Below, one piece after another: positions 1-15,334 of a stretch of DNA of 64,000 bases. The stretch comes from Bacillus sp. JCM 19034. GTDB lineage: Bacteria; Bacillota; Bacilli; Bacillales; Bacillaceae_D. The stretch spans positions 21,656-85,655 of the forward strand of contig NZ_BAXR01000010.1 of NCBI RefSeq assembly GCF_001310635.1. Direction: 5' to 3'. The notes beneath the pieces are model-generated. The model did not search any database, was not told the DNA's origin, and saw nothing but the letters and a program-made list of their open reading frames with translations. The translations under genes were made by a program, and so were the position numbers. Numbering within the stretch: the first letter of the stretch is position 1; each line of letters opens with the position of its first letter.

Positions 1-539
1 CGTTTTCCTTTTTGTCAGATCGTGGCGTTTTTTCGAAAGAAGGAATCGACTTTGGGAGCCGTTTACTAATAGATACAGTAACTCTTCCGTCTGTCGATGG
101 GGATATTGTAGATGTAGGATGTGGGTACGGTCCGATTGGTCTTGCTCTTGCTACATTAAGTACAACACGAGCCATTCATATGGTTGATGTGAACGAAAGG
201 GCACTTTTTCTTACGAAGGAGAATGCTAAAAACAACAGTATTGAAAATGTACTCGTTTACCAAAGTGATGGTCTCAAAGAAGTGACAGGTTCGTTTGCTA
301 TGGTAGTGACGAATCCACCGATACGTGCAGGGAAAAAGATCGTTCATCAAATTTTCGAACAAGCGGCTGATTTGTTAGTTGACCAAGGTGAACTATGGGT
401 CGTTATTCAAAAGAAGCAAGGGGCACCTTCGGCAATAGAGAAGCTGCAACAACTTTTTGGTTCTGTAGATGTTGTCACAAAAAAGAAAGGTTATTTTATT
501 TTGCAAGCAAAAAAGTTTGACCTGACTTGTCTTTTGTGA
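1..539 (+). CDS. ybxB: RsmC-like class I SAM-dependent rRNA methyltransferase, 3' part
   Basis: The gene is already open at base 3 and runs off the left edge, so the true start lies outside the window. The visible residues match the C-terminal half of YbxB/RsmC-type methyltransferases, which use S-adenosylmethionine to make m2G in 16S rRNA. The SAM-binding motif DVGCGYGPIGLALA is at about codons 35-48 of the visible part, and the NPPIRAGK motif, a variant of the catalytic NPP(F/Y), is about 70 residues later. YbxB lies directly upstream of rpoB in Bacillus, which fits. The tail after GYFILQAKK looks foreign; one extra A in the A-run near 510 would end the protein at QAKKV, so the last few residues may be a sequencing artefact. 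Confidence 0.85.
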   Translation, partial: FSFLSDRGVFSKEGIDFGSRLLIDTVTLPSVDGDIVDVGCGYGPIGLALATLSTTRAIHMVDVNERALFLTKENAKNNSIENVLVYQSDGLKEVTGSFAMVVTNPPIRAGKKIVHQIFEQAADLLVDQGELWVVIQKKQGAPSAIEKLQQLFGSVDVVTKKKGYFILQAKKFDLTCLL

Positions 540-545
540 TATTGT
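517..545 (+). promoter_or_regulatory. Candidate sigma-A promoter upstream of rpoB (distal)
   Basis: TTGACC at 517-522, a 17-base spacer and TATTGT at 540-545, with a TG one base before the -10 (extended -10). It overlaps the end of ybxB and would give an rpoB leader of about 230 bases. The spacing is ideal; the -10 is weak. Confidence 0.4.
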
Positions 546-609
546 TATTTAATGCGTATAACTACCTATTTTTAGATCAAGTTTTTGATAAGAAGTCAAG
601 ACTTTTTTG

Positions 610-640
610 TTGAATAAGCTTGGATATATGTGGTTATACT
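610..640 (+). promoter_or_regulatory. Candidate sigma-A promoter upstream of rpoB (proximal)
   Basis: TTGAAT at 610-615 and TATACT at 635-640, 19 bases apart (18 if TTATAC is used). Shortly downstream, CGTACA (660-665) pairs with TGTACG (673-678) in a short hairpin followed by GGATTTTTG, which could be a weak leader pause or attenuator. Only one of the two rpoB promoter candidates need be real. Confidence 0.4.
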
Positions 641-785
641 GGAGTAATCGTAGGAGAAACGTACATAGCTTGTGTACGGATTTTTGTATGAATTAATAAA
701 AATCATTCATTTCTCTTTATGTAAGTTATGAAAGGGATATGATTGTTTTTAGATACTATAACGCCAGATTTGAGGGGTGAATCAG

Positions 786-4326
<3,541 letters not shown>

Positions 4327-4437
4327 ATGATGATGTTTTTGGGGGCTAGTTTTCGACTAGTTCCCAGAACTGTCTTATTAATAATCGATTGTTTGGGCAA
4401 TGAATTGATACGCAAAACCAAAAGGGAGGTTAGCCCC

Positions 4438-7400
4438 TTGATAGATGTAAACAACTTCGAATATATGAAAATTGGTCTTGCTTCACCTAAAAAGATCCGC
4501 TCTTGGTCAAGAGGGGAAGTTAAAAAACCTGAAACGATTAACTATCGAACGTTAAAACCAGAAAAAGACGGGCTTTTCTGTGAGCGTATCTTCGGTCCTA
4601 CAAAAGACTGGGAATGTCACTGCGGAAAATATAAGCGCGTACGGTACAAAGGTGTTGTTTGTGATCGATGTGGCGTTGAAGTGACGCGTGCGAAGGTTCG
4701 CCGCGAGCGTATGGGTCATATTGAATTAGCGGCTCCTGTTTCTCATATTTGGTACTTTAAAGGTATTCCAAGTCGTATGGGATTGGTACTAGATATGTCT
4801 CCTCGTTCGTTAGAAGAGGTTATTTATTTTGCTTCATATGTTGTAACCGATCCAGGTGATACTGCTCTTGAAAAGAAACAATTGCTTTCCGAAAAGGAAT
4901 ATCGGACGTATCGTGATAAATACGGCCGTTCGTTCCAAGCTCAGATGGGAGCCGAAGCGATTCGTAAGCTTCTTTCTGATATTGACCTTGAAAAGGAAGT
5001 TTCTATTTTAAAAGAGGAACTTGTAACTGCTCAAGGACAACGTCGTACACGGGCGATAAAGCGATTAGAAGTGTTAGAAGCATTCCGTAACTCAGGAAAT
5101 GAGCCATCATGGATGATTCTTGATGTGCTACCTGTTATTCCACCTGAATTGCGACCGATGGTTCAATTAGATGGAGGTCGTTTCGCTACTTCTGATTTGA
5201 ACGATTTGTATCGTCGAGTGATCAATCGTAATAATCGTCTGAAACGTTTATTAGATTTAGGTGCACCGAATATTATCGTTCAAAACGAGAAGCGTATGTT
5301 GCAAGAAGCAGTGGATGCTTTAATTGATAATGGTCGTCGAGGCCGTCCGGTTACTGGACCAGGGAACCGTCCGCTGAAGTCCCTTTCACATATGCTAAAA
5401 GGTAAGCAAGGTCGTTTCCGTCAAAATCTACTTGGTAAACGTGTTGACTATTCTGGTCGTTCCGTTATTGTCGTTGGTCCGAACTTGAAGATGTATCAGT
5501 GTGGATTACCTAAAGAAATGGCATTAGAATTGTTTAAACCGTTTGTTATGAAGGAGTTAGTAAGCAAAGGGCTTGCACACAATATTAAGAGTGCTAAGCG
5601 AAAAGTAGAACGTGTCCATCCAGAAGTTTGGGATGTACTCGAGGAAGTCATTCGTGAACACCCTGTTTTATTAAACCGTGCACCTACGTTACACAGACTC
5701 GGTATTCAAGCTTTTGAGCCTACTTTAGTTGAAGGACGTGCAATTCGACTTCATCCGCTTGTATGTACGGCTTATAATGCCGATTTTGATGGTGACCAAA
5801 TGGCTGTCCACGTACCGTTATCGGCGGAGGCTCAAGCGGAGGCTCGTATTTTAATGTTAGCTGCACAAAACATCCTTAACCCGAAGGATGGAAAGCCAGT
5901 TGTTACACCATCACAAGATATGGTATTAGGAAATTACTACTTAACGATGGAACGAAAAGGAGCAATTGGTGAAGGTGCCATCTTTAAAGATACGGATGAA
6001 GCTTTAATCGCTTATCAGAATGGATTTGTACATTTACACAGCCGTGTTGCAATTCCGGTTAAATCATTAGGTAAAACGACGTTTAGAGATGACCAATATG
6101 ACAAATTGTTAGTAACAACTGTCGGAAAGCTGATCTTTAATGAAATTTTGCCAGATTCATTCCCATTCGTGAATGAAGCGACGATGACAAACCTAGAAAT
6201 TGCTACACCTGATAAATATATTGTGCCAAGCACAACAGATGTGAAAAAGCATGTTGAAGAAAGCGAGCTAATTGCTCCTTTTAAGAAAGGCTTCTTAGGA
6301 CACGTTATCGCAGAAGTCTTTAAGAAATTTGCAATTGCCGAAACCTCTAAGATGCTTGACCGAATGAAAGAGTTAGGATTTAAATATTCAACACGTGCTG
6401 GTATTACAGTAGGTGTGGCGGATATTGTTGTATTAGCTGAGAAGAAGGAAATTTTAGCTGAAGCAGAAACGAAAGTTGATAAAGTTCAAAAGCAATTCCG
6501 CCGTGGTTTAATTACAGAGGAAGAGCGCTATGATCGTGTCATTTCCATTTGGAGTGAAGCGAAGGATGTTATTCAAAGCAAGTTAATGGGTACATTAGAC
6601 CGTAGTAATCCAATCTTTATGATGAGTGATTCAGGAGCCCGTGGTAATGCATCTAACTTTACTCAATTAGCTGGAATGCGTGGATTAATGGCGAATCCAT
6701 CTGGTCGAATCATTGAATTACCGATTAAATCAAGCTTCCGCGAAGGCTTAACGGTTTTGGAATACTTTATTTCAACTCACGGTGCGCGTAAAGGTCTTGC
6801 TGATACCGCACTAAAAACAGCCGATTCAGGTTATTTAACACGTCGACTTGTTGACGTTGCTCAAGATGTTATCGTACGTTCTGATGATTGTGGTACAGAC
6901 CGAGGTTTAGCTGTTAGTGCCATTAAAGAAGGTAACGAAATCATTGAGGATCTGTATGATCGTTTAGTTGGGCGTGTGGCCTTTAGGACGGTTAAGCACC
7001 CTGAAACAGGTGAAGTCTTGATCGGTAGAAATGAATTGATTCATGAGGATATCGCTAAGCAAATAGTCGAAGCTGGAATTGAACAAGTAACGATTCGTTC
7101 GGTCTTTACGTGTGATACGCGCCATGGTGTTTGTAAGAAATGTTATGGACGTAACTTAGCTACAGGTAGTGATGTAGAAGTTGGTGAAGCGGTTGGAATT
7201 ATCGCAGCACAATCAATCGGAGAACCTGGAACGCAGCTTACTATGCGTACATTCCACACAGGTGGGGTAGCTGGAGATGATATTACACAAGGTCTTCCTC
7301 GTATTCAAGAATTGTTTGAAGCTCGTAACCCTAAAGGGCAAGCGGTTATCTCAGAAATTGACGGAGAAGTGATCGATGTTAAAGATGGTGATAAACGCGA

Positions 7401-8061
7401 GGTTGCTATTAAGAGCGAGATGGAAACGAAGAATTATGCCATTCCTTACGGTTCGCGTTTGAAAGTGTCAATCGGTGATTTAGTTAAAGCTGGAGAACCG
7501 ATCACTGAAGGTTCGATCGATCCTAAAGAGCTTCTAAAGGTTAAAGGTATGAATGGTGTTCAAGAGTATTTATTAAGGGAAGTACAGAAGGTTTATCGTA
7601 TGCAAGGGGTTGAAATCGGTGATAAGCACGTTGAAGTAATGGTTCGTCAAATGTTACGAAAAGTACGTGTCGTCGATGCCGGTGAAACAAACGTATTGCC
7701 TGGTTCACTAGTTGAGATCCAACAGTTTAACGATGAAAACCGCAAAGTTCTTCTCGAACGCCAACGTCCGGCAACAGGTAAACCTATACTGCTCGGTATT
7801 ACAAAGGCATCTCTTGAAACAGATTCCTTCCTATCAGCAGCATCCTTCCAAGAAACGACTCGTGTCTTAACGGATGCCGCTATAAAAGGGAAACGTGATG
7901 AACTTCTTGGTCTTAAGGAAAATGTAATCATCGGTAAGCTAGTTCCTGCTGGTACTGGTATGCAACGTTATCGTCAGTTAGACATTCGTTCTAAGTACGA
8001 TAAAGAACAGCCGGAAATTGTTGATGAGCACGTGGCTGAAGAAGCATTAACTCATGAATAA
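4438..8061 (+). CDS. rpoC: DNA-directed RNA polymerase subunit beta'
   Basis: This is the beta' subunit, which carries the active-site magnesium and the clamp; 1207 residues, uninterrupted. The start is TTG at 4438 ([17 protein letters not shown]), 8 bases after GGGAGG at 4424-4429; the longer in-frame extension to 4327 has no ribosome binding site and no counterpart in relatives. The N-terminal zinc site is C60, C62, C75, C78. The catalytic NADFDGD is at about residues 447-453, and the second zinc cluster ([11 protein letters not shown]) is at about 890-902. It follows rpoB by 111 bases and is probably cotranscribed with it. Confidence 0.98.
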   Translation: MIDVNNFEYMKIGLASPKKIRSWSRGEVKKPETINYRTLKPEKDGLFCERIFGPTKDWECHCGKYKRVRYKGVVCDRCGVEVTRAKVRRERMGHIELAAPVSHIWYFKGIPSRMGLVLDMSPRSLEEVIYFASYVVTDPGDTALEKKQLLSEKEYRTYRDKYGRSFQAQMGAEAIRKLLSDIDLEKEVSILKEELVTAQGQRRTRAIKRLEVLEAFRNSGNEPSWMILDVLPVIPPELRPMVQLDGGRFATSDLNDLYRRVINRNNRLKRLLDLGAPNIIVQNEKRMLQEAVDALIDNGRRGRPVTGPGNRPLKSLSHMLKGKQGRFRQNLLGKRVDYSGRSVIVVGPNLKMYQCGLPKEMALELFKPFVMKELVSKGLAHNIKSAKRKVERVHPEVWDVLEEVIREHPVLLNRAPTLHRLGIQAFEPTLVEGRAIRLHPLVCTAYNADFDGDQMAVHVPLSAEAQAEARILMLAAQNILNPKDGKPVVTPSQDMVLGNYYLTMERKGAIGEGAIFKDTDEALIAYQNGFVHLHSRVAIPVKSLGKTTFRDDQYDKLLVTTVGKLIFNEILPDSFPFVNEATMTNLEIATPDKYIVPSTTDVKKHVEESELIAPFKKGFLGHVIAEVFKKFAIAETSKMLDRMKELGFKYSTRAGITVGVADIVVLAEKKEILAEAETKVDKVQKQFRRGLITEEERYDRVISIWSEAKDVIQSKLMGTLDRSNPIFMMSDSGARGNASNFTQLAGMRGLMANPSGRIIELPIKSSFREGLTVLEYFISTHGARKGLADTALKTADSGYLTRRLVDVAQDVIVRSDDCGTDRGLAVSAIKEGNEIIEDLYDRLVGRVAFRTVKHPETGEVLIGRNELIHEDIAKQIVEAGIEQVTIRSVFTCDTRHGVCKKCYGRNLATGSDVEVGEAVGIIAAQSIGEPGTQLTMRTFHTGGVAGDDITQGLPRIQELFEARNPKGQAVISEIDGEVIDVKDGDKREVAIKSEMETKNYAIPYGSRLKVSIGDLVKAGEPITEGSIDPKELLKVKGMNGVQEYLLREVQKVYRMQGVEIGDKHVEVMVRQMLRKVRVVDAGETNVLPGSLVEIQQFNDENRKVLLERQRPATGKPILLGITKASLETDSFLSAASFQETTRVLTDAAIKGKRDELLGLKENVIIGKLVPAGTGMQRYRQLDIRSKYDKEQPEIVDEHVAEEALTHE

Positions 8062-8079
8062 CTTTTGAAAAAGAAAACA

Positions 8080-8109
8080 TTGACACTTAATGTAACAAAG
8101 TGTTAATAT
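8080..8109 (+). promoter_or_regulatory. Sigma-A promoter of the str operon (rplGB-rpsL-rpsG-fusA)
   Basis: A consensus TTGACA at 8080-8085 is followed by TTAATA at 8103-8108 with a 17-base spacer and a TG just upstream of the -10. It sits in the 91-base rpoC-rplGB gap. ACACTT (8083-8088) and AAGTGT (8098-8103) form an inverted repeat inside the promoter, which could be chance or an operator. Confidence 0.75.
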
Positions 8110-8152
8110 ATCAAAGTGTGCCTGAGACCCCTGTTGCTTTGGAGGATGGATT

Positions 8153-8401
8153 ATGTCTTATGAAAAAGTTTTACAGGCTAATAACCTAATTATAGGGACT
8201 AAACAAACCCTAAAGGCGCTAGAAGATGGTATTGTTTCAGAGATTGTAATAGCAAAAGATGCTGAATACCGTGTGATCTATAAGGTTGAAGCATTGGCTA
8301 AAGAGAAAGAAGTACCATTAATATATGTCGACTCGATGAAGCGACTTGGTAAAGCTGCTAATATCGATGTTGGTGCTGCCACTGTAGCTTTAAGGAAATA
8401 A
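8153..8401 (+). CDS. rplGB: L7Ae-family K-turn RNA-binding protein (YbxF)
   Basis: An 82-residue protein of the L7Ae/L30e/YbxF family, which binds kink-turn RNA and associates with the ribosome in Bacillus. The start ATG at 8153 follows GGAGG. The motif IIGTKQTLKALEDGIVSEIVIAKDA near the N-terminus and the C-terminal IDVGAATVAL are typical of the family. It is the first gene of the str operon, ahead of rpsL, the place it has in Bacillus subtilis. Confidence 0.93.
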   Translation: MSYEKVLQANNLIIGTKQTLKALEDGIVSEIVIAKDAEYRVIYKVEALAKEKEVPLIYVDSMKRLGKAANIDVGAATVALRK

Positions 8402-8406
8402 ATGCG

Positions 8407-8441
8407 TTTTTGCCATACGGGGTTCATCCGGATGGCGAAAA
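8407..8441 (+). other. RNA hairpin in the rplGB-rpsL spacer
   Basis: TTTTTGCCATACGG (from 8407) can pair with CCGGATGGCGAAAA (to 8441) around the loop GGTTCAT, with one mismatch and one wobble pair. A T-rich stretch follows. A second small stem, ACCAC (8464-8468) with GTGGT (8477-8481), lies before the rpsL ribosome binding site. The hairpin could act as a partial terminator, a processing site or a binding site for a ribosomal protein; the sequence does not say which. Confidence 0.5.
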
Positions 8442-8512
8442 CTTTCCTTTTGCCTAAAGATGAACCACCAGGATCAGTGGTCTTAATTTAGTAAGAGAGA
8501 GGAGGAAATAAA

Positions 8513-8925
<413 letters not shown>

Positions 8926-8953
8926 AAAATAACAATGGAAAGGAGGGGGAACT

Positions 8954-9424
8954 ATGCCTCGTAAAGGACCAGTCGCTCGTCGCGATGTATTACCGGATCC
9001 AATCTACAAATCTAAGCTTGTTACACGTTTAATCAACCGTATTATGGAGGATGGTAAACGTGGTAGAGCACAAACAATTCTTTATAATGCGTTTGAAATT
9101 GTAAAGGAACGTAGTGGCAATGATCCAATGGAAGTGTTTGATCAAGCATTAAAAAACATCATGCCAGTTCTTGAAGTAAAAGCTCGCCGTGTAGGTGGTG
9201 CAAACTATCAAGTACCAGTTGAGGTTAAGCCTGAACGTCGTACTACTTTAGGTCTTCGTTGGTTAGTAAACTATTCACGTCTACGTGGAGAGAAGACAAT
9301 GGAAGAACGTTTAGCTTATGAAATCCTTGATGCTGCTAATAACACAGGTGCTTCTGTTAAAAAGCGTGAAGATACTCATAAGATGGCTGAAGCGAACAAA
9401 GCATTTGCTCATTATCGTTGGTAA
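8954..9424 (+). CDS. rpsG: 30S ribosomal protein S7
   Basis: S7, 156 residues, the usual bacterial length; it nucleates folding of the 3' domain of 16S rRNA and contacts E-site tRNA. It starts at ATG 8954 ([18 protein letters not shown]) after AAAGGAGGGGG and is uninterrupted, ending in AHYRW as in relatives. It is cotranscribed with rpsL and fusA. Confidence 0.98.
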   Translation: MPRKGPVARRDVLPDPIYKSKLVTRLINRIMEDGKRGRAQTILYNAFEIVKERSGNDPMEVFDQALKNIMPVLEVKARRVGGANYQVPVEVKPERRTTLGLRWLVNYSRLRGEKTMEERLAYEILDAANNTGASVKKREDTHKMAEANKAFAHYRW

Positions 9425-9469
9425 AATTAAAAAAATTATAAACTTTGAATTAGGAAGGAGAAAGACATT

Positions 9470-11548
9470 ATGGCAAGAGAGTTCTCCTTGAAAGATACGC
9501 GTAATATCGGGATCATGGCTCACATTGATGCTGGTAAGACAACTACTACGGAGCGTATTCTTTTCTATACTGGACGTATCCATAAAATTGGTGAAACTCA
9601 CGAAGGTGCTTCACAAATGGACTGGATGGCACAGGAGCAAGAGCGTGGTATTACAATCACGTCTGCTGCGACAACAGCACAATGGAAAGACCATCGTATT
9701 AACATCATTGATACACCAGGACACGTCGATTTTACTGTAGAAGTAGAACGTTCATTACGTGTATTGGATGGAGCTGTAGCGGTACTTGATGCACAATCTG
9801 GTGTTGAACCGCAAACAGAGACTGTATGGCGTCAAGCGACAACATACGGTGTACCTCGTATTGTATTCATTAATAAAATGGATAAAACAGGTGCGGATTT
9901 CCTTTATTCTGTAGGAACGCTTCGAGATCGTCTGCAAGCAAATGCTCATCCTATTCAATTACCGATTGGAGCAGAGGATGAATTCGATGGTATTATCGAT
10001 TTAGTAGACATGGTTGCGTACTTCTATGAAGATGATCTTGGTACTCGTACTGAGGCGAAAGAAATCCCTGAAGAATACAAAGAAAAGGCTCAAGAATTGC
10101 ATGAACAACTAGTTGAGGCAGTAGCTGAACTAGATGAAGAGCTTATGATGAAGTATTTAGAAGGTGAAGAGTTAACGAAGGAAGAATTAAAAGCAGCGAT
10201 CCGCAAAGGAACATGTAATGTAGAATTCTATCCAGTTCTTTGTGGTTCGGCATTCAAGAACAAAGGTGTTCAATTAATGTTAGATGCTGTACTTGATTAT
10301 CTTCCATCACCTCTAGATGTACCAGCTATCAAAGGTACTATTCCTGATTCAGAGGAAGAGGTTACTCGCGAGTCTGGAGATGATCAACCTTTCTCTGCAT
10401 TAGCATTTAAGGTTATGACTGATCCATTCGTTGGTAAGCTTACATTCTTCCGTGTTTATTCTGGAACACTAGATTCAGGTTCATATGTAAGGAACTCAAC
10501 GAAAGATAAGCGTGAACGTGTAGGACGTATTCTACAAATGCACGCAAACTCTCGTGAAGAGATCTCTACTGTCTATTCTGGTGATATTGCTGCTGCAGTA
10601 GGTTTGAAAGATACTACCACTGGGGATACTTTATGTGATGAAAAGAATCTCGTTATTCTTGAATCTATGGAATTCCCTGAGCCTGTTATCTCTTTATCAG
10701 TTGAGCCTAAATCAAAGGCCGACCAAGATAAAATGGGGGTTGCACTGGCTAAATTAGCAGAAGAGGATCCGACATTCCATACTGAAACAAACGAAGAAAC
10801 AGGACAAACGATCATCTCTGGTATGGGTGAGCTTCACCTTGATATTATCGTTGACCGTATGAAGCGTGAGTTTAAGGTGGAAGCTAATGTTGGTGCTCCG
10901 CAAGTATCTTATCGTGAAACAATTCGTCAATCAGCACAAGTTGAAGGAAAGTTCGTTCGTCAATCTGGTGGTCGAGGTCAATTTGGTCACGTTTGGGTTG
11001 AGTTCTCTCCAAATGAAGAAGGCGCTGGTTTCGAATTCGAAAATGCGGTTGTCGGTGGTGCGGTACCTCGTGAATATATCAATTCAGTAGAAGAAGGTAT
11101 TAGAGAAGCATTGCAAAATGGTATGGTTGCTGGTTATCCAGTTATCGATCTTAAAGCGAAGCTTTTCGATGGTTCATACCATGATGTTGACTCGAGTGAA
11201 ATGGCCTTTAAGATCGCTGCTTCAATGGCACTTAGAAATGCCAAGTCAAAGTGTAACCCTGTATTGCTTGAACCACTAATGAAAGTAGAAGTTGTTGTAC
11301 CTGAAGAGTACATGGGTGATGTAATGGGTGACGTTACAGCTCGCCGTGGACGTGTAGAAGGTATGGAAGCACGCGGAAATGCTCAAGTCGTTAAGGCTTT
11401 TGTACCGTTAGCTGAAATGTTTGGTTATGCAACTTCACTTCGTTCTCGTACACAAGGTCGTGGAACATATACAATGTTCTTTGATCATTATGAGGAAGTA
11501 CCTAAGAGTGTTGCTGAAGAAATTATTAAGAAACAAACTGGCGAATAA
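9470..11548 (+). CDS. fusA: Translation elongation factor G
   Basis: EF-G, 692 residues, the GTPase that drives ribosomal translocation and, with RRF, recycling. The GTP-binding motifs are visible: [10 protein letters not shown] at about residues 17-26, RGITIT in switch 1, DTPGHVDF at about 82-89 and NKMD at about 136-139. The start ATG 9470 follows AGGAAGGAG. The gene is uninterrupted and lies 45 bases after rpsG. Confidence 0.98.
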   Translation: MAREFSLKDTRNIGIMAHIDAGKTTTTERILFYTGRIHKIGETHEGASQMDWMAQEQERGITITSAATTAQWKDHRINIIDTPGHVDFTVEVERSLRVLDGAVAVLDAQSGVEPQTETVWRQATTYGVPRIVFINKMDKTGADFLYSVGTLRDRLQANAHPIQLPIGAEDEFDGIIDLVDMVAYFYEDDLGTRTEAKEIPEEYKEKAQELHEQLVEAVAELDEELMMKYLEGEELTKEELKAAIRKGTCNVEFYPVLCGSAFKNKGVQLMLDAVLDYLPSPLDVPAIKGTIPDSEEEVTRESGDDQPFSALAFKVMTDPFVGKLTFFRVYSGTLDSGSYVRNSTKDKRERVGRILQMHANSREEISTVYSGDIAAAVGLKDTTTGDTLCDEKNLVILESMEFPEPVISLSVEPKSKADQDKMGVALAKLAEEDPTFHTETNEETGQTIISGMGELHLDIIVDRMKREFKVEANVGAPQVSYRETIRQSAQVEGKFVRQSGGRGQFGHVWVEFSPNEEGAGFEFENAVVGGAVPREYINSVEEGIREALQNGMVAGYPVIDLKAKLFDGSYHDVDSSEMAFKIAASMALRNAKSKCNPVLLEPLMKVEVVVPEEYMGDVMGDVTARRGRVEGMEARGNAQVVKAFVPLAEMFGYATSLRSRTQGRGTYTMFFDHYEEVPKSVAEEIIKKQTGE

Positions 11549-11591
11549 TATTTCGTTTAGGAATTGTTTCAACGTAATGTTTGTTGTAAGC

Positions 11592-11632
11592 TAAGAAAGG
11601 TGATATTCTACAATGGGTACACACCTTTCTTA
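11592..11632 (+). other. 11-bp hairpin in the fusA-tuf spacer
   Basis: TAAGAAAGGTG at 11592-11602 is perfectly complementary to CACCTTTCTTA at 11622-11632, with a 19-base loop. The 133-base gap has no obvious consensus promoter. The stem has no T-run after it, so it is more likely a processing or stability element for the abundant tuf transcript than a terminator. Confidence 0.55.
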
Positions 11633-11681
11633 CCCAATAATAAATACTTATACTTTTCTTAATTAAGGGAGGAAATGAATC

Positions 11682-12872
11682 ATGGCTAAGGAAAAATTCG
11701 ATCGTTCCAAGACACATGCCAATATTGGTACAATTGGACACGTTGACCACGGTAAAACAACTTTAACTGCTGCAATTACAACAGTATTAGCTAAAAAATC
11801 TGGTAAAGGTACTGCAATGGCATATGATGCGATTGATGGAGCTCCAGAAGAACGTGAGCGTGGTATCACAATCTCAACTGCACACGTTGAGTATGAAACT
11901 GAGAGCCGCCACTATGCACACGTTGACTGCCCAGGACACGCAGACTACGTTAAGAACATGATCACTGGTGCTGCACAAATGGATGGAGGTATCCTAGTAG
12001 TATCTGCTGCTGATGGTCCAATGCCTCAAACTCGTGAGCATATTCTTTTATCTCGTCAAGTAGGTGTTCCTTACCTTGTTGTATTCTTAAACAAATGTGA
12101 CATGGTTGATGACGAAGAACTATTAGAATTAGTAGAAATGGAAGTACGTGATTTACTTTCTGAGTATGACTTCCCTGGTGACGATGTTCCAGTTATCCAA
12201 GGTTCTGCTCTTAAAGCACTTGAAGGCGATGCTGAATGGGAAGCAAAAATCATTGAGCTAATGGAAGCTGTTGATAGCTACATCCCAACTCCAGAGCGTG
12301 ATAACGAAAAGCCATTCATGATGCCAGTTGAGGATGTATTCTCAATCACTGGTCGTGGTACAGTTGCTACTGGTCGTGTTGAGCGTGGTCAGTTAAATGT
12401 TGGTGATGAAATTGAAATCATCGGTATTACTGAAGAAGCTCAAAAAACTACTTGTACTGGAGTAGAAATGTTCCGTAAGCTTCTTGACTATGCAGAAGCT
12501 GGAGACAACATCGGTGCTCTTCTTCGTGGTGTAAGCCGCGAAGAGGTACAACGTGGTCAAGTACTTGCTAAGCCAGGTTCAATCACACCACATACAAACT
12601 TCAAAGCTGAAGTTTACGTTCTTTCAAAAGAAGAAGGTGGACGTCACACTCCATTCTTCTCAAACTACCGTCCTCAGTTCTACTTCCGTACAACTGACGT
12701 AACTGGAATTGTTCAACTTCCAGAAGGCGTTGAGATGGTAATGCCAGGAGATAACATCGAAATGACAGTTGAACTAATCGCTCCAATCGCGATCGAAGAA
12801 GGTACTAAATTCTCGATCCGTGAGGGTGGACGTACTGTTGGTGCCGGTGTTGTTGCATCAATTCAAAAGTAA
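11682..12872 (+). CDS. tuf: Translation elongation factor Tu
   Basis: EF-Tu, 396 residues, delivers aminoacyl-tRNA to the ribosome. GHVDHGKT is at residues 19-26, DCPGHADY at about 81-88 and NKCD at about 136-139. The start ATG 11682 follows GGGAGG. Codon use is visibly biased to a small preferred set, as expected for a very highly expressed gene. A strong terminator follows directly, so the gene ends the str transcript. Confidence 0.98.
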   Translation: MAKEKFDRSKTHANIGTIGHVDHGKTTLTAAITTVLAKKSGKGTAMAYDAIDGAPEERERGITISTAHVEYETESRHYAHVDCPGHADYVKNMITGAAQMDGGILVVSAADGPMPQTREHILLSRQVGVPYLVVFLNKCDMVDDEELLELVEMEVRDLLSEYDFPGDDVPVIQGSALKALEGDAEWEAKIIELMEAVDSYIPTPERDNEKPFMMPVEDVFSITGRGTVATGRVERGQLNVGDEIEIIGITEEAQKTTCTGVEMFRKLLDYAEAGDNIGALLRGVSREEVQRGQVLAKPGSITPHTNFKAEVYVLSKEEGGRHTPFFSNYRPQFYFRTTDVTGIVQLPEGVEMVMPGDNIEMTVELIAPIAIEEGTKFSIREGGRTVGAGVVASIQK

Positions 12873-12886
12873 TAAATACATTATAG

Positions 12887-12914
12887 AAACCCTGTCAAAC
12901 GACAGGGTTTTCTT
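12887..12914 (+). terminator. Intrinsic terminator of tuf / str operon
   Basis: AAACCCTGTC (12887-12896) pairs perfectly with GACAGGGTTT (12901-12910) around the tetraloop AAAC, and the 3' arm runs into TTTTCTT. Confidence 0.93.
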
Positions 12915-13129
12915 ATATATGAACATATGAACGGCAGAAGTGTAGTAAAAAAAACGAAAGAGTTGTATTTACTGCATTAATGAGAAGTTTACTAAATCTC
13001 AGTGATTGGTAGTTACTAAATTGATGAAGCTAGCGAAAGATAAATGATCATTACAAGAGGAAAGAAAACCGTTTGTAATCATAAAGAATGCTAAAATATA
13101 AATTAATTACGTTGGATTTAAATTAAACA
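12915..13129. other. AT-rich spacer between str and S10 operons, no gene seen
   Basis: No reading frame here looks coding. The ybaC gene that sits between tuf and rpsJ in Bacillus subtilis is absent. ATTACAA (13050-13056) and TTGTAAT (13073-13079) are complementary, but the stem is weak. The A/T-rich DNA just upstream of 13130 could serve as an UP element for the first S10 promoter. Confidence 0.6.
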
Positions 13130-13158
13130 TTGATTTTTATATTCAAGGCTATTATAAT
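13130..13158 (+). promoter_or_regulatory. S10 operon promoter 1 (sigma-A)
   Basis: TTGATT at 13130-13135, a 17-base spacer and a perfect TATAAT at 13153-13158. It lies about 190 bases upstream of rpsJ and is preceded by A/T-rich DNA. Confidence 0.8.
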
Positions 13159-13188
13159 AGATAAGGTGTGATCAGCGTAGGTTCCCAC

Positions 13189-13217
13189 TTGCACTGGTTT
13201 TTCTTTTTGTGTATAAT
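13189..13217 (+). promoter_or_regulatory. S10 operon promoter 2 (sigma-A)
   Basis: TTGCAC at 13189-13194, a 17-base spacer and TATAAT at 13212-13217. It lies 59 bases downstream of promoter 1, so the S10 operon would have tandem promoters. Confidence 0.75.
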
Positions 13218-13245
13218 GGTGAACGTTGGTCACTGACAGCGATGA

Positions 13246-13659
<414 letters not shown>

Positions 13660-13739
13660 CATAGTATTTGAGATGCAAATCTCAACTGATGATATGAAAA
13701 TGGCAAAATAAATTGAACAATTAATAGGAGGTGTAACGG

Positions 13740-14368
13740 ATGTCCAAAGGAATCTTAGGTAGAAAAATTGGTATGACACAAGTATTTGCTGAAAATGGTG
13801 AAGTAATTCCAGTAACAGTAATTGAAGCAGAACCAAACGTTGTCCTTCAAAAGAAGACAGCTGATTCTGATGGTTATGAAGCAATTCAAATTGGATTTGC
13901 GGATCAAAAGAAAGCAAATGTTAACAAGCCAGCTGAAGGCCATGCCGCTAAAGCAAATACGGCCCCTAAGCGCTTCATCAAGGAAATCCGTAACGTTAAT
14001 CTTGACGAATATGAAGTTGGTCAAGAAGTTAAGTAGATACATTTGCAGAAGGTGACACAGTTGATGTAACAGGTACGTCAAAAGGGAAAGGGTTCCAAGG
14101 TGCGATTAAGCGTCACAATCAATCTCGCGGACCTATGTCTCACGGTTCTCGTTATCATCGCCGTCCTGGTTCAATGGGTCCTGTAGATCCGAACCGTGTA
14201 TTTAAAGGTAAACTTTTACCTGGACGTATGGGTGGAGAACAAATAACAGTTCAAAATTTAGAAATCGTAAAAGTTGATACAGAGCGCAACTTACTTTTAG
14301 TTAAAGGGAATGTTCCTGGAGCAAAAAAGAGTTACGTAACTGTTCAAAGTGCGATTAAAGCAAAATAA
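13740..14368 (+). CDS. rplC: 50S ribosomal protein L3 (one frameshift in the sequence)
   Basis: L3, about 209 residues after correction, an early-assembly 23S binder whose loop reaches the peptidyl transferase centre. It starts at ATG 13740 ([16 protein letters not shown]) after AGGAGGTG. The frame breaks at 14033, where AAGGTAGAT is written AAGTAGAT; one G restores [12 protein letters not shown]. The glutamine that PrmB methylates is not unusual here ([16 protein letters not shown] region intact). Confidence 0.95.
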
Positions 14369-14392
14369 GCTTGACAGAAAGGAGGACACATC

Positions 14393-15016
14393 ATGCCAAA
14401 AGTAGCATTATTTAATCAAAGTGGATCTCAAGTTGGAGATGTTGAATTAAATGATTCGGTATTTGGAATTGAACCAAATAACAGTGTGCTTCATGACGCA
14501 GTAGTGATGCAACAAGCTTCTCTACGTCAAGGTACACACAAAACAAAAGGACGTTCTGAAGTACGTGGTGGTGGTCGTAAGCCATGGCGTCAAAAGGGAA
14601 CTGGACGCGCTCGTCAAGGGTCAATCCGTTCTCCGCAATGGGTTGGTGGTGGAGTTGTATTCGGTCCTACTCCTCGTAGCTATAGCTATAAACTACCAAA
14701 GAAAGTTCGCCGTTTAGCAATTAAATCTGCTCTATCAAGTAAGGTTAAAGCAGAAGAAATTGTTGTGTTAGAAGGATTATCATTTGATACTCCTAAGACA
14801 AAAGAAATGAAGGCTGTTCTTGCTAACCTTTCAGCTGATCGTAAAGCGTTAGTTGTTACAGCGGATTACAATGAACAAGTTGCATTATCAGCTCGCAACA
14901 TCCCAGGTGTTACGTTTGTTTCAGCTGATGGAATCAACGTTCTAGATGTATTGAAGCATGATAAGCTTGTCATAACGAAAGGTGCCGTTGAAAAGGTAGA
15001 GGAGGTGCTTGCGTAA
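14393..15016 (+). CDS. rplD: 50S ribosomal protein L4
   Basis: L4, 207 residues; its extended loop lines the exit tunnel near the macrolide site. It starts at ATG 14393 after AAAGGAGG. The tunnel-loop signature [19 protein letters not shown] is present at about residues 61-79. Its stop overlaps the start of rplW by one base (TAATG), so the two are translationally coupled. Confidence 0.98.
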   Translation: MPKVALFNQSGSQVGDVELNDSVFGIEPNNSVLHDAVVMQQASLRQGTHKTKGRSEVRGGGRKPWRQKGTGRARQGSIRSPQWVGGGVVFGPTPRSYSYKLPKKVRRLAIKSALSSKVKAEEIVVLEGLSFDTPKTKEMKAVLANLSADRKALVVTADYNEQVALSARNIPGVTFVSADGINVLDVLKHDKLVITKGAVEKVEEVLA

Positions 15017-15306
15017 TGTCAAATGCTCGTGATATCATTAAGCGCCCTGTAATCACAGAACGTTCAACAGATTTAATGAGTGAAAAGAAATACACGTTTG
15101 AAGTGGATGTTCGTGCCAACAAAACGCAAATCAAGGATGCTGTTGAAGAAATCTTTGATGTTAAAGTTGATAATGTAAATACGCAAAATTACAAAGGTAA
15201 AGCTAAACGCTTCGGTCGTTATACAGGTTTTACTGCACGTCGTAAAAAAGCTATCGTGACATTATCAGCAGATAGTAAAGAATTAGAATTCTTTGAAGGT
15301 GTTTAA
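15016..15306 (+). CDS. rplW: 50S ribosomal protein L23
   Basis: L23, 96 residues, located at the tunnel exit where it docks trigger factor and signal recognition particle. It starts at ATG 15016 inside the rplD stop codon; the ribosome binding site GAGGAGGTG lies within rplD. Uninterrupted. Confidence 0.98.
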   Translation: MSNARDIIKRPVITERSTDLMSEKKYTFEVDVRANKTQIKDAVEEIFDVKVDNVNTQNYKGKAKRFGRYTGFTARRKKAIVTLSADSKELEFFEGV

Positions 15307-15334
15307 GAACTACTAGTGAAGGAGGGAATAAAAG

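Noticed and set aside
4327..4437. Longer rpoC protein starting at ATG 4327
   Set aside because: No ribosome binding site, no similarity to the N-terminus of relatives, and a strong GGGAGG lies before TTG 4438.
12601..12786. Minus-strand and other-frame open stretches inside tuf, fusA, rpoB and ribosomal protein genes
   Set aside because: They are shadows of strongly coding frames, without ribosome binding sites or recognisable proteins.
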